Notes under the pieces: generated by a model
Database searches by the model: none
Told to the model about the DNA's origin: nothing
Seen by the model: the letters and a program-made list of their open reading frames with translations, nothing else
Assembly (NCBI GenBank): GCA_000814665.1
Contig: JWIH01000012.1
Coordinates: forward strand, 214,437-278,436
Direction of reading: 5' to 3'
Length of the DNA stretch: 64,000 nucleotides
Source: Pseudoalteromonas flavipulchra NCIMB 2033 = ATCC BAA-314
GTDB taxonomy: Bacteria; Pseudomonadota; Gammaproteobacteria; Enterobacterales; Alteromonadaceae
Position numbers and translations under genes: made by a program
In this document: positions 1-10,171 of the stretch, piece by piece
Position numbering within the stretch: the first letter of the stretch is position 1
How the letters are laid out: every line of letters starts with the position of its first letter

Positions 1-359
1 TAGTCCGGAGACTTAACACGAGAGATAAGTGTTAAGTCCGGTGGCGCAGCACCAAACCATTTTGCTGCATCATCTTTAGCCATAGAGTTTTTAATATGGC
101 TACCTACTTTTGAACCATCGAAAATAAGCGTTTCTTGACCAATTTCAGTTGGAATACCGATGTCACGGAAAGTACGCTCATAACGCTGATATTGCATTTG
201 GTGACAGCCAAGGCAGTAGTTCATAAATAACTTAGCGCCACGCTGTAGAGATGCTTTATCAGTTAAGTCATTGTTTGCTTCCATCAAAGGCACTGATGGG
301 CCCGCTGCCATCGATAACGTTGGCAACAATGCGAATAAACCGATTACTAGCTTTTTCAT
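1..359 (-). CDS. petC: Cytochrome c1 (petC), 5' part only
   Basis: This is the cytochrome c1 subunit of the ubiquinol-cytochrome c reductase (bc1, complex III), which takes electrons from the Rieske protein in the periplasm. The N-terminus is a hydrophobic signal peptide (starts MKKLVIGLFALL). It is followed by the haem c attachment motif CLGCH and the c1-typical stretch QYQRYERTF. About 119 codons are present; the gene runs off the left edge, so the C-terminal membrane anchor is not visible. Its ATG shares one base with the TGA of petB (TGATG), so translation is probably coupled. It is the last gene of the petABC operon. Confidence 0.95.
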   Translation of the reverse strand, partial: MKKLVIGLFALLPTLSMAAGPSVPLMEANNDLTDKASLQRGAKLFMNYCLGCHQMQYQRYERTFRDIGIPTEIGQETLIFDGSKVGSHIKNSMAKDDAAKWFGAAPPDLTLISRVKSPD

Positions 360-1660
360 CATTTCGTCAACCTCGTTGGTAGTGGCTTCGTCTTCTCGTT
401 TTTACTGTAGAAGAATAGCAACACGAAGAACATAAAATAAGTTACTGTCGTGATTTGCGACAATAGCGTTTTAAAGTCAGTTTGCGGTGTTGCACCAATC
501 CAGCCAAGGATAACGAATGTGACAACAAACTGAGCAATGTTCAACTTATGGAAACCACAACGGTAGCGAATTGAACGAACCGAACCACGGTCAATCCAAG
601 GCAGTAGTGCCAATGCTACGATTGAAGCGCCCATTGCAATTACACCAATCAACTTATCAGGGATAGCACGAAGGATCGCATAGAATGGCGTAAAGTACCA
701 AACTGGGAAAATGTGCTCTGGTGTTTTAAGCGGGTTTGCCGCTTCAAAGTTTGGTGCTTCAAGGAAGAAACCATTCATTTCCGGTGCAAAGAACACAATG
801 GCACAGAAGAAAATTAAGAAGCCAGCAACACCTAAGACATCTTTTACTGTGTAGTAAGGGTGGAATGGAATTGCATCCACAATATCTTTTTTATCAGTGT
901 AGTATTCATGGAATTTAAACTTAGGTTTGTCTTCCTCAGCTACAGAGCCTTTCTTGCGCTTGATCTCAACACCGTCAGGGTTGTTTGATCCTACTTCGTG
1001 CAGTGCAACGATATGAAGGAATACTAAGATAACCAGTACTAGTGGTAGGGCAATAACGTGTAGTGCAAAGAAGCGGTTAAGCGTTGCACCAGAAATAACG
1101 TAGTCACCACGGATCCAAAGTGTTAAGTCATCACCAATTACAGGGATTGCACCGAATAATGAAATGATTACCTGAGCACCCCAGAAAGACATCTGACCCC
1201 ATGGTAATAAGTAACCCATGAAAGCTTCAGCCATTAGCGCTAAGAAGATAAACATACCGAATAACCACAGTAATTCACGTGGCTTTTGATAAGAACCGTA
1301 GATCATACCGCGGAACATGTGAAGATAGACCACGATAAAGAATGCGGATGCGCCGGTAGAGTGTAGGTATCGCAATAACCAACCATATTCAACATCACGC
1401 ATGATGTATTCTACTGATGCAAATGCACCTTCAGCAGAAGGCACAAAGTTCATGGTTAGCCAGATACCCGTTACAATCTGGTTTACCAGTACTAGAATGG
1501 CGAGTGAACCAAACAAGTACCAGAAGTTAAAGTTTTTTGGCGCTGGGTATTGAGCAATGTGCATATTCCAAACGCGAGTCATCGGAATACGAGCATCAAT
1601 CCAATCAACAACTTTACCCACAACGCCCGTATTTGCTGCTTTATCTACATTAACAGACAT
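359..1660 (-). CDS. petB: Ubiquinol-cytochrome c reductase cytochrome b
   Basis: The membrane core of the bc1 complex carries two b haems and the quinol oxidation and reduction sites. The 433-residue protein has the full-length cytochrome b layout, with an N-terminal b6-like part and a C-terminal subunit-IV-like part in one chain. Visible hallmarks are the helix-B histidine region (LRYLHSTGAS), the glycine/proline-rich LLPWGQMSFWGAQV, the second histidine pair around FFALHVIALP, and the Qo-site PEW-type motif, here PVWYFTPFYA. A charged, lysine-rich loop lies near residues 230-260. The start ATG overlaps the petA stop (TAATG) and the stop overlaps the petC start, a tightly coupled operon. Confidence 0.97.
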   Translation of the reverse strand: MSVNVDKAANTGVVGKVVDWIDARIPMTRVWNMHIAQYPAPKNFNFWYLFGSLAILVLVNQIVTGIWLTMNFVPSAEGAFASVEYIMRDVEYGWLLRYLHSTGASAFFIVVYLHMFRGMIYGSYQKPRELLWLFGMFIFLALMAEAFMGYLLPWGQMSFWGAQVIISLFGAIPVIGDDLTLWIRGDYVISGATLNRFFALHVIALPLVLVILVFLHIVALHEVGSNNPDGVEIKRKKGSVAEEDKPKFKFHEYYTDKKDIVDAIPFHPYYTVKDVLGVAGFLIFFCAIVFFAPEMNGFFLEAPNFEAANPLKTPEHIFPVWYFTPFYAILRAIPDKLIGVIAMGASIVALALLPWIDRGSVRSIRYRCGFHKLNIAQFVVTFVILGWIGATPQTDFKTLLSQITTVTYFMFFVLLFFYSKNEKTKPLPTRLTK

Positions 1661-2250
1661 TATGCAACCCCTTCTTCTTCACCTACCAAAATGGTAGTGT
1701 CGTCAATAAAGGTATACGGAGGGATCTCTAAGTTTAGAGGTGCAGGTACGTTTTGGAATACGCGCCCCGCCATATCAAACTTCGAACCGTGACAAGGACA
1801 GAAGAAACCACTATCAGTGCCTTCTACTTTTTCACCAAAGCTTCCGTTAAGGAAAGATGGTGAACACCCTAAGTGAGTACAAATCCCAACCGCGACGAAA
1901 AGCTCAGGTCGCTTAGAACGGTAACCGTTCTGCGCTGATGCCAACTGCTGTGGCTCTTCAGAGTTAGGATCACGAAGTTTGTCTTCGTGTTGCTTCATTT
2001 GTTCTAGCATTTTTGGTGTACGATTAACAATCCAAACTGGTTTTCCTCGCCACTCAACACGAATAAGTTGTCCAGACTCAAGCTTGCTGATATCTACTTC
2101 TACAGGCGCACCTGCAGATTTAGCTCGCTCACTTGGATTCCAGGACGCAATAAAAGGAACAGCAGCTCCAACCGCACCAACGCCACCTACAACAGAGGTA
2201 GCGATAGTTAAAAAGCGACGTCGGCTGTTGTCTACAGGCGCATTGCTCAT
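1660..2250 (-). CDS. petA: Ubiquinol-cytochrome c reductase Rieske iron-sulfur subunit
   Basis: This [2Fe-2S] protein passes electrons from quinol to cytochrome c1. The cluster ligands are clear: CTHLGC (Cys124, His126, plus Cys129) and CPCHGS (Cys151, His154, plus Cys153). The N-terminus has a twin-arginine signal-anchor (SRRRFLT, then a Gly/Ala-rich hydrophobic segment to about residue 36), fitting Tat export of a folded Rieske protein. At 196 residues it has the usual bacterial length. A GGAG ribosome-binding sequence lies about 8 nt before the ATG. It is first in petABC, so the operon promoter should lie in 2251-2590, where I could not pick a convincing one. Confidence 0.97.
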   Translation of the reverse strand: MSNAPVDNSRRRFLTIATSVVGGVGAVGAAVPFIASWNPSERAKSAGAPVEVDISKLESGQLIRVEWRGKPVWIVNRTPKMLEQMKQHEDKLRDPNSEEPQQLASAQNGYRSKRPELFVAVGICTHLGCSPSFLNGSFGEKVEGTDSGFFCPCHGSKFDMAGRVFQNVPAPLNLEIPPYTFIDDTTILVGEEEGVA

Positions 2251-2718
2251 CCACTTATCTCCACTTGATTCCCAACACTTGCTATATTGAGAACATCAGT
2301 TACAGCAGGTTAATTTAAGAAATTACAAAATAGACGCGATCATAAATAAATACCTTGATTAAAACAAGGTTATTCCAGATCCATGCCCGAATAAACCCGC
2401 AGAAAATCATCTATGATTACTTCGAGCATGAAACCGAGTATTTATGATATCGCATCTGACACAACAATATACTGACTAAGATCAACCCCCCGACTAAGGA
2501 TACGCACCAAATCGCGTGACTGGATCTCAGGTCTTTCTACTTGCTTCGCCAATTGTAGCAAAAAAAACCGCCAAGTTACCGCTCGAATTGCACTAATTAT
2601 TATATTTATTGAACTTTTTTAACTCGACGCGATATTTTTGAGCAAATAAGCAGGATAAAACGAACGAGATGCCTCGTAAACTCGAGAGATGGATGCGCAT
2701 AGGAGATGCTAAAAACAA
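2251..2718. other. Intergenic stretch between petA and the rpsI terminator
   Basis: No credible gene is seen here. The right part (2593-2718) is open only as a shadow continuing from rpsI. It should contain the leftward petABC promoter, but no good -35/-10 pair stands out. A weak dyad around 2352-2372 (ACCTTG...CAAGGT) is too short to call. Confidence 0.5.
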
Positions 2719-2743
2719 AAAACCCAGCATAAGCTGGGTTTTT
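2719..2743 (-). terminator. Rho-independent terminator of rplM-rpsI
   Basis: A 10-bp stem (AAAACCCAGC / GCTGGGTTTT) with an ATAA loop. On the minus strand it is followed by a T-rich run (TTTTTTGTTTTT). It lies about 22 nt past the rpsI stop. Confidence 0.9.
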
Positions 2744-2764
2744 GAATTCTTGAAACGTAATAAA

Positions 2765-3154
2765 TTAACGCTTAGAGAACTGTGTCTTCTTACGTGCTTT
2801 CTTAAGACCAACTTTCTTACGCTCAACTTTACGAGCATCGCGAGTAACAAAGCCAGCTTTACGTAGAGCTGGACGTAGAGACTCGTCAAACTCCATTAGT
2901 GCACGTGTGATACCGTGACGGATAGCACCCGCTTGACCAGTTGTACCACCACCTGCAACAGTGATGTATAGGTCAAACTTTTCTGTCATTTCAACTAGCT
3001 CTAGAGGCTGACGAACAACCATGCGAGAAGTTTCACGACCGAAGAACTCTTCTAAAGAGCGCTTATTGATTACGATGTTGCCAGTGCCTGGGCGTAGGAA
3101 TACGCGAGCACTTGAACTTTTACGACGACCTGTACCGTAGTATTGATTTGCCAT
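2765..3154 (-). CDS. rpsI: 30S ribosomal protein S9
   Basis: S9 is a small-subunit protein whose basic C-terminal tail reaches the P-site tRNA. The 129-residue sequence begins with the family signature [10 protein letters not shown] and has the [15 protein letters not shown] core. It ends in the expected Lys/Arg-rich tail finishing FSKR. It lies 11 bp downstream of rplM in the conserved rplM-rpsI pair and is followed by a strong terminator. Confidence 0.98.
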   Translation of the reverse strand: MANQYYGTGRRKSSSARVFLRPGTGNIVINKRSLEEFFGRETSRMVVRQPLELVEMTEKFDLYITVAGGGTTGQAGAIRHGITRALMEFDESLRPALRKAGFVTRDARKVERKKVGLKKARKKTQFSKR

Positions 3155-3165
3155 GATAGTGCTCC

Positions 3166-3594
3166 TTAAATGTCTAGAACCTGAGGCTGCTGTGCAGCGT
3201 GGTTGTGCTCGTTACCAGCGTAAACTTTAAGTTTACGGAACATTTCACGACCTAGAGGACCGCGAGGTAACATGCCTTTAACCGCTTTCTCGATGATCAT
3301 TTCAGGCTTTTTAGCTTGAAGTTTCTCAAAGTTGATAGACTTAAGGCCACCTGGGTAACCAGAGTGAGCATAGTACATTTTGTCCTGAGTTTTGTTACCA
3401 GTTACAGTAACTTTCTCAGCGTTGATTACGATGATGTAATCACCAGTGTCAACGTGTGGAGTATACTCAGCTTTGTGCTTACCGCGAAGGCGACGAGCGA
3501 TTTCAGTAGCGATGCGACCTAAAGTTTTACCTTCAGCGTCAACTACGTACCAGTCACGTTTTACAGTTTCTGGTTTAGCAACAAACGTTTTCAT
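3166..3594 (-). CDS. rplM: 50S ribosomal protein L13
   Basis: L13 is an early-assembly protein of the large subunit. The 142-residue protein matches the bacterial length and starts [20 protein letters not shown]. It contains the internal motifs [18 protein letters not shown] and [13 protein letters not shown] that define the family. It is first in the rplM-rpsI operon. A ~150-nt untranslated leader separates its ATG from the promoter at 3754-3762, long enough to host the translational autoregulation reported for rplM-rpsI in E. coli, though I cannot identify the site. Confidence 0.98.
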   Translation of the reverse strand: MKTFVAKPETVKRDWYVVDAEGKTLGRIATEIARRLRGKHKAEYTPHVDTGDYIIVINAEKVTVTGNKTQDKMYYAHSGYPGGLKSINFEKLQAKKPEMIIEKAVKGMLPRGPLGREMFRKLKVYAGNEHNHAAQQPQVLDI

Positions 3595-3753
3595 TATAAA
3601 AATCCAAAGTTTTCAATTTTAAAACCACAGGCAGTCCTTGGACTACCGCTCTACTTGTATTTGCTTTAACCCCTTCGAGTTTAAGACTTTTATGCCGCTC
3701 AAGTCAGTGGCTAAGCCGACGAGGGCAATAGAACGCAACGTGGCAGGCCGCGG

Positions 3754-3762
3754 ATTATAGCA
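3754..3762 (-). promoter_or_regulatory. Extended -10 promoter for rplM-rpsI
   Basis: On the minus strand the sequence reads TGCTATAAT, a consensus -10 with the extended TGn element. It is immediately followed by a GC-rich discriminator (CCGCGGCC). No good -35 lies 16-18 nt upstream, as expected for an extended -10 promoter. A GC-rich discriminator is typical of ppGpp/DksA-repressed ribosomal promoters; that role is inferred. Confidence 0.65.
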
Positions 3763-3948
3763 AGCCTTCTGGGTGAAAACCAGCGCTTGGTGCTTTTTTC
3801 TACAAGAAAATCGGAAGAATTTCGAAAAAAATAGAAAAGGCAAAAAATCCAACGAAATGACGACGTGTGCGTGACAAGGACTCGTTCAAATAGGATATTT
3901 ACAAACACCCACACCGAACAAGTCCTCTTAACAAAAAAGTAATTGCCG

Positions 3949-5037
3949 TTAGGCTAAATGCTCTCTTGCTAAATATTCATGGGATTGCATTTCTTGCAAG
4001 CGGCTAATGCAGCGTTTGAACTCAAAATTCAATGTACCTTCGGTATAAAGTTCAGTAATAGGCGCTGCAGCCGAGATGATAAGCGTCACATTACGCTCAT
4101 AAAACTCATCGACGAGCGCAATAAAACGCCTTGCCGCATCATCGTTTTGCTGACCCATTTGCTTCACATTAGATAGAATCACGGTGTTATATAAGCGACT
4201 GATCTCCATGTAATCCACTTGCGAACGAGCGGTTTCACATAGCGCAGGGAAATCAAACATAACAATACAATCAGACACCATCCGAGTTTGGATCATCCGA
4301 CCTTCAATCTCAATCGCCTGTCCGGCTTTACCTGGCTCCGGAGAGAGTTTGTTAAAGTAGTCGAATAAGTTTTCATCCGCTTGTTTATCAAGTGGGCTGT
4401 GAAAAATTTCCGCTTGCTCCAACGTCCGCAAGCGATAGTCAATACCCGAGTCCACATTGACTACCTCAGTATTGGCTTTTACCAACTCAATGGCTGGTAA
4501 GAATCGCGCACGCTGCAAGCCATTTTTATACAAATCATCAGGCACAATATTCGATGTGGCCACTAACACGATACCGCGCGCAAACAGCGCCTGCATTAAT
4601 CCACCCAGTAACATGGCATCGGTGATGTCTTGCACGAAAAATTCATCGAAGCAGATAATGTCAGTTTCAGATTTGAAGGTATCAGCGATGCTTTCCAGAG
4701 GGTTTTTCACTTCATTAAGCTTTTTCAGCTCTGCGTGAACACGATGCATAAAGCGGTGAAAATGCACTCGCATTTTACGCTCCGTCGGCAAGGCATCGTA
4801 AAAGGTATCAACCAGATAAGTTTTACCACGCCCTACTCCACCCCAAAAGTACAACCCTTTCACTTTTGGCGGCTCAGCTTTACCAAACAAGCGCGAGAAG
4901 AAGTTTTGTTTGACCGGGGGCTGATTGATAAGGTCGTCATACAGTCGCTGTAAATGCTTTACGGCATTTTCTTGCGCGCTGTCATATTGAAAATCATCAC
5001 GTTGTAGATCTTGCTGATATTTTTCCCAAGGCGTCAT
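3949..5037 (-). CDS. zapE: Cell division protein ZapE (AFG1-like ATPase)
   Basis: A P-loop ATPase of the AFG1/ZapE family, which in E. coli associates with the Z-ring under stress. The Walker A motif is GGVGRGKT (residues 66-73) and the Walker B is IICFDE (127-132), with the family sequences VHFHRFMHRVH and DEFFVQDITDAM next to them. At 362 residues it is close to the E. coli protein. It lies next to rplM-rpsI, as in many gammaproteobacteria, and is transcribed divergently from zapG across 123 bp. Confidence 0.93.
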   Translation of the reverse strand: MTPWEKYQQDLQRDDFQYDSAQENAVKHLQRLYDDLINQPPVKQNFFSRLFGKAEPPKVKGLYFWGGVGRGKTYLVDTFYDALPTERKMRVHFHRFMHRVHAELKKLNEVKNPLESIADTFKSETDIICFDEFFVQDITDAMLLGGLMQALFARGIVLVATSNIVPDDLYKNGLQRARFLPAIELVKANTEVVNVDSGIDYRLRTLEQAEIFHSPLDKQADENLFDYFNKLSPEPGKAGQAIEIEGRMIQTRMVSDCIVMFDFPALCETARSQVDYMEISRLYNTVILSNVKQMGQQNDDAARRFIALVDEFYERNVTLIISAAAPITELYTEGTLNFEFKRCISRLQEMQSHEYLAREHLA

Positions 5038-5160
5038 CGACTTAAATATTTTTTTACGATTTGTTTGTAGGTTATATTAACACGACTGTATTCACAGCGT
5101 ATATTTAACTCTAACAGAGTTTTAATTTTATTTGCCGTTGAGGCACACAGGGAGAAACCT

Positions 5161-5616
5161 ATGACTACCGTTACTTGGCTTGGATTACTGATCATTGTTG
5201 CCATTGCTGCATTCTTTTTAGGTGGCTTTGTAACGAAAAAGCAGTTCAAACACGACGAGCTGGAAGTGCAAGCACAACAAGCTAAACACGACCTTGAGCA
5301 ATATCGTCAAGACGTATCAGATCACCTAGCTAGCACCAAAAAGCTAGTAAATAAAATGCAGGATAGTTATCAACAACTGCTTACCCATGTGGAAGAAACC
5401 AACCAACTACTGACACAGGATCGCCCATCTCATCCTGCGGATCCTTTTTTCTCGAAAGAAACCACAGAACAACTACAAGCTTCTCTTCAAGCACGCCCAG
5501 AGAGAAGACGTAAGCAAGATCCAAGTTTTGAGGCACCACCGAGTGACTATGCCGAAGGTGAAACTGGGTTATTTTCTGGTCAAAAAAAAGAAAGTGAGCA
5601 AATTAAAGCCTCTTGA
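5161..5616 (+). CDS. zapG: ZapG/YhcB family membrane-anchored envelope protein (DUF1043)
   Basis: A 151-residue protein with one N-terminal transmembrane helix (about residues 4-22), then a coiled-coil segment rich in Gln, Lys and Glu (about 28-90) and a low-complexity tail. This is the layout of YhcB/ZapG, an inner-membrane protein implicated in coordinating envelope growth and division. The ATG has a GGGAGA ribosome-binding site upstream. It sits between zapE and degQ, the same neighbours as in E. coli, which supports the name more strongly than the divergent sequence does. Confidence 0.85.
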   Translation: MTTVTWLGLLIIVAIAAFFLGGFVTKKQFKHDELEVQAQQAKHDLEQYRQDVSDHLASTKKLVNKMQDSYQQLLTHVEETNQLLTQDRPSHPADPFFSKETTEQLQASLQARPERRRKQDPSFEAPPSDYAEGETGLFSGQKKESEQIKAS

Positions 5617-5731
5617 TGAAACTTTTTGTTGACCCCATAGTCTTTAAAAGAAGTTATTGATTACTAATAAGAGGCTAGTTATCAGCCTCTTATAACCTAT
5701 ATTAACGCTAATAGCGGAGTACTTCACGACT

Positions 5732-7084
5732 ATGAAATTTAAACTATCTTTGTTATCGGCCGCTTTACTTTCTTCTAGCTTATTGCTGTTACCGCAGCAA
5801 AGCATGGCCAAACTTCCTGTTGCCGTAGACGGCCAACAACTACCAACGCTAGCACCTATGCTCGAAAAGGTCGCCCCGGGCGTTGTTAGTATCCAAGTAA
5901 AAGGTGCTAAAGAAGTGCGTCGCCGTGTCGACCCTTTCGACTTTTTCTTTGGACAACCGCAGCCTCGTAGCCAAAAGCGCCCTTTTAGTGGCCTCGGCTC
6001 AGGTGTCATCATCGATGCAGATAAAGGCTATGTCGTTACAAACAATCACGTTATTGATGATGCAGACGAAATGCTTGTCACTTTAAAGGATGGCAGAGAA
6101 TTTGAGGCCAAATTAATCGGTAGCGACGCCGAATCTGATATCGCATTGCTACAAATCGACGGCGAAGACCTAACAGAAATCAAACTCGCTAATTCAGACA
6201 AGTTGAGAGTGGGTGATTTTTCCGTTGCTATTGGTAACCCATTTGGATTAAGTCATACCGTCACCTCAGGAATAATCAGTGCACTAGGCCGTAGCGGCTT
6301 AAATATCGAAGGCTATGAAGACTTCATCCAAACAGATGCGGCAATCAACCAAGGTAATTCAGGTGGTGCACTAGTTAACTTAAACGGCGAACTCATTGGT
6401 ATCAACACTGCTATTTTAGGCGCGTCTGGCGGTAATGTCGGGATCGGCTTTGCTATTCCATCAAACATGATGAAAAACCTAGTGGATCAAATTGTTGAGT
6501 ACGGAGAAGTTCGTCGCGGTTCATTGGGTATATTGGGTCGTACCTTAGATGCTGGTCTTGCTAAAGCACAAGGCTTTGATGTTAAGCGTGGTGCTTATGT
6601 CATGCGCGTAGTGGAAGATTCTGCAGCGGACAAAGCGGGTCTGAAAGCCAATGATGTCATTGTCAGCCTCAACGGCGACGACATTGAAAGCTTTAATGAA
6701 CTCCACGGTAAAGTGGCTACGATGGGTGAAGGTCGTGAGGTACGACTTGGTGTTTACCGTGATGGCAAAACCAAATTTATCGACGTAGAGCTTGGTGGTA
6801 AGCAAGAAGAACAGGCGAATGCAGAGGATGTACATCCAAACCTACGAGGCGCGGTACTAGAGAGTGGCGAGCGCAATGGCAATGAAGGTGTCGTCATTAC
6901 CTCAGTAGAACCTCGCTCACCAGCTGCACGCGTTGGCCTTGAAGAAGGCGATGTGATCATGCAAGTGAATCGCCAACGTGTCACGAGTGTTAAAGATATG
7001 TCTAAACTAATTAATGGTATTAAAGGTAATATCGTACTTGGGATTAAACGCGATCGCGAGACGGTTTTCTACCTCATTCAGTAA
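5732..7084 (+). CDS. degQ: Periplasmic serine endoprotease DegQ (HtrA family)
   Basis: A periplasmic protease/chaperone that degrades misfolded envelope proteins. The signal peptide covers about residues 1-26, ending near SMA. The trypsin-like domain has the triad His106 (TNNHVID), Asp136 (SDIALLQ) and Ser210 (QGNSGGA). Two PDZ domains follow (about 255-350 and 365-450), the second ending in a hydrophobic ...VFYLIQ tail. The 450-residue length and the relatively short LA-loop favour DegQ over DegP. It lies directly upstream of degS as in E. coli, with its own terminator at 7110-7143. Confidence 0.95.
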   Translation: MKFKLSLLSAALLSSSLLLLPQQSMAKLPVAVDGQQLPTLAPMLEKVAPGVVSIQVKGAKEVRRRVDPFDFFFGQPQPRSQKRPFSGLGSGVIIDADKGYVVTNNHVIDDADEMLVTLKDGREFEAKLIGSDAESDIALLQIDGEDLTEIKLANSDKLRVGDFSVAIGNPFGLSHTVTSGIISALGRSGLNIEGYEDFIQTDAAINQGNSGGALVNLNGELIGINTAILGASGGNVGIGFAIPSNMMKNLVDQIVEYGEVRRGSLGILGRTLDAGLAKAQGFDVKRGAYVMRVVEDSAADKAGLKANDVIVSLNGDDIESFNELHGKVATMGEGREVRLGVYRDGKTKFIDVELGGKQEEQANAEDVHPNLRGAVLESGERNGNEGVVITSVEPRSPAARVGLEEGDVIMQVNRQRVTSVKDMSKLINGIKGNIVLGIKRDRETVFYLIQ

Positions 7085-7109
7085 CGAAATAGACAAATAT
7101 TAAAAATGA

Positions 7110-7143
7110 AACACAGCGAAACTTGTCGCTGTGTTTTTTTTTG
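7110..7143 (+). terminator. Rho-independent terminator after degQ
   Basis: A 10-bp perfect stem AACACAGCGA / TCGCTGTGTT with a 6-nt loop, followed by a run of about nine T residues. It separates degQ from degS, so degS probably has its own promoter in 7144-7186. Confidence 0.92.
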
Positions 7144-7186
7144 TGTCATTATTAGCAGTATTAGATAACGATAAATATAAGCTCTT

Positions 7187-8266
7187 GTGTTCAAATTAAT
7201 TAAATTCATTTTTCCACCGCTGCTTGCCGGACTTGGGATCGCTTTTATCATCATTTGGTTTAATCCTGAGCTAAGGGATAACTTGCCAAAACTTGAGGCC
7301 CCACATATTCAGGCCCATCATATGAGTTTTGCTGATGCTGTAGAAAAAACAGCTCCAGCGGTCGTGACGATTTTTTCCGAGGGCTTTAGCAATCAGCCAA
7401 GATATCAGCGCCAAAGCACGGTTAGAGAACTTGGCTCTGGCGTAATCATGAGCCGAGATGGCTACATACTGACAAACTATCATGTGGTGAACAATGCCGA
7501 CCAAATCATTGTGCTTCTTCCTGATGGCCGCCAGTATAGCGATACGCAACTGATAGGCTTTGACACGATTACGGACTTAGCTTTATTAAAAATTCCAGCT
7601 GAGAATTTGCCTGTCATTCCTATCGATCATGACTACTCACCACGTGTTGGGGATGTGGTGCTCGCAATTGGTAACCCATTGAACATTGGACAAACCATTA
7701 CGCAAGGCATTATCAGTGCAACAGGCAAACAGACTCTCACAGAAAGCCAGTTCAACAATTTGCTGCAAATGGATGCCGCGATTAATGTTGGTAATTCAGG
7801 TGGTGCCGTTGTCAATTCTAATGGCGCGCTAGTTGGCATTACCTCTGCGCAATTTCGCACGCGTTTGAATATTGATATCCAAGGTATCTCTTTTGCGATC
7901 CCTTATGATCTTGCAATGGACGTGATGCATAAACTCATTATGGATGGCAGAGTGATCCGAGGCTACCTCGGCTTTAGAGGCACGCCAGTTGACAATACAG
8001 GTAAAAGCGTAACGGATCTCTACACACCAATTGTCGGCCTTGCTGTGAGCGAATTAGACCCGCTAGGTCCCGCATGGCAAGCTGGCATGAAAGAGCATGA
8101 TATTGTGGTTAAAGTAGGTGGAGAGCCTGTGACTAATCCGCAAAGGACACTGAAGACGATTGGCAATACCGCGCCTGGTACTAAACTCGAGTTTGAAGTA
8201 CTCAGAGGTGGTCAGCGCCTCACTATTACGGTGGAAGTCGCTGAACTCGAAACAGGACTGTATTAA
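7187..8266 (+). CDS. degS: Inner-membrane site-1 protease DegS
   Basis: DegS senses misfolded outer-membrane proteins through its PDZ domain and cuts the anti-sigma factor RseA, starting the sigma-E response. It has one N-terminal signal-anchor (about residues 7-25), a protease domain with His99 (TNYHVV), Asp130 (ITDLALL) and Ser204 (VGNSGGA), and a single C-terminal PDZ domain (about 250-355). The single PDZ plus membrane anchor distinguishes it from DegQ next door. The start is taken as GTG, which gives the typical short cytoplasmic N-terminus; no strong ribosome-binding site is visible. Confidence 0.94.
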   Translation: MFKLIKFIFPPLLAGLGIAFIIIWFNPELRDNLPKLEAPHIQAHHMSFADAVEKTAPAVVTIFSEGFSNQPRYQRQSTVRELGSGVIMSRDGYILTNYHVVNNADQIIVLLPDGRQYSDTQLIGFDTITDLALLKIPAENLPVIPIDHDYSPRVGDVVLAIGNPLNIGQTITQGIISATGKQTLTESQFNNLLQMDAAINVGNSGGAVVNSNGALVGITSAQFRTRLNIDIQGISFAIPYDLAMDVMHKLIMDGRVIRGYLGFRGTPVDNTGKSVTDLYTPIVGLAVSELDPLGPAWQAGMKEHDIVVKVGGEPVTNPQRTLKTIGNTAPGTKLEFEVLRGGQRLTITVEVAELETGLY

Positions 8267-8273
8267 GCAAAGC

Positions 8274-8305
8274 AAAAAGCGTCCAGAGGGACGCTTTTTT
8301 GTTTT
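8274..8305. terminator. Bidirectional terminator between degS and murA
   Basis: The stem GCGTCC / GGACGC is extended by flanking A and T runs (AAAAA...TTTTTT). T-rich tracts on both strands let it serve degS from the left and murA from the right. Confidence 0.9.
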
Positions 8306-8306
8306 T

Positions 8307-8324
8307 TACCAATTCGCTTAATTA
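8307..8324. repeat. Solo end of the ATACCAATT repeat family
   Basis: The 18 bases from TACCAATTCG to TTAATTA match, in inverted orientation, the right end of the 161-bp element at 20995-21155 (TAATTAAGCGAATTGGTA). No other part of the element is nearby, so this is either a remnant or a chance reuse of the end sequence. Confidence 0.45.
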
Positions 8325-8327
8325 AGC

Positions 8328-9599
<1,272 letters not shown>

Positions 9600-9866
9600 T
9601 TATTGTGGAAGAATAAATTTGCGCTCTTTTTGCCATTCATCAGGTGTGAATGCACGAATACTAACAGCATGGATGGTGCCGTCTTTAATAGTATCCATCA
9701 GTGGGCCGTAGATCAGCTGTTCTCTTTTCAGCCTTCTTAATCCGTCAAAACACGTTCCAACAGCAATGACTTCGTAGTGACTTCCATTAGCTTTAACGAT
9801 GATCTCGTCAAGCGATAGTGCATCTCTCAATAAAGTTTCGACTTGATTTGTTTCCATTAGACTCAC
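9600..9866 (-). CDS. ibaG: BolA family protein IbaG
   Basis: A small BolA-type protein (88 residues) that, with monothiol glutaredoxin, binds [2Fe-2S] clusters; in E. coli it is acid-induced. The BolA fold signature is visible: the region around NGSHYEVIAVG, the invariant Cys of VGTCFDG, and the conserved histidine of GTIHAVSIRAFTPDEW. Its start overlaps the mlaB stop by 4 bp (ATGA). The position between mlaB and murA matches E. coli ibaG (yrbA). Confidence 0.92.
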   Translation of the reverse strand: MSLMETNQVETLLRDALSLDEIIVKANGSHYEVIAVGTCFDGLRRLKREQLIYGPLMDTIKDGTIHAVSIRAFTPDEWQKERKFILPQ

Positions 9867-10171
9867 TCAAATAGGGTTGTCACCTGCCCCAACTCCATTA
9901 AATTTTGCAGTTGTTCAGGCGTATTTTTCAGCTCGAGACGAATGTCGCGCTGTTTCAATTGACCTAAAGAGTGAATTAACCAAGCTAAGCCCGCGGTGTC
10001 AACCCTTGTCACCTCAGAAAGGTTAAAATAGACGGTTGATTGTGCATTTTTCAACACTTGAACGATGGTCGACTGTTTCAGTGCGCTTGGTAAACTCGCT
10101 CTCGTAAGTTCACCAGTTAACACGATTTCACCTTTACTTTCGGTGAATGAAATACTAGGCGTCACCATCAT
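9863..10171 (-). CDS. mlaB: STAS-domain protein MlaB
   Basis: The cytoplasmic STAS partner of the MlaFEDB phospholipid transporter, which binds the ATPase MlaF and stabilises it. The 102 residues form one STAS domain, with the usual strand-helix segment VYFNLSEVTRVDTAGLAWL containing the conserved DTAG turn. It overlaps mlaC by 17 bp and ibaG by 4 bp, so the operon is tightly packed. Sequence similarity in this family is low; position carries much of the assignment. Confidence 0.9.
   Translation of the reverse strand: MMVTPSISFTESKGEIVLTGELTRASLPSALKQSTIVQVLKNAQSTVYFNLSEVTRVDTAGLAWLIHSLGQLKQRDIRLELKNTPEQLQNLMELGQVTTLFE

Noticed and set aside
2593-2889. 98-codon frame on the minus strand overlapping rpsI and its terminator
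   Set aside because: It crosses a strong terminator, overlaps rpsI out of frame and resembles nothing.
3643-3914. Minus-strand frames (67-69 codons) in the rplM leader region
   Set aside because: They overlap one another in different frames and cross the likely promoter and leader; there is no start site or family similarity.
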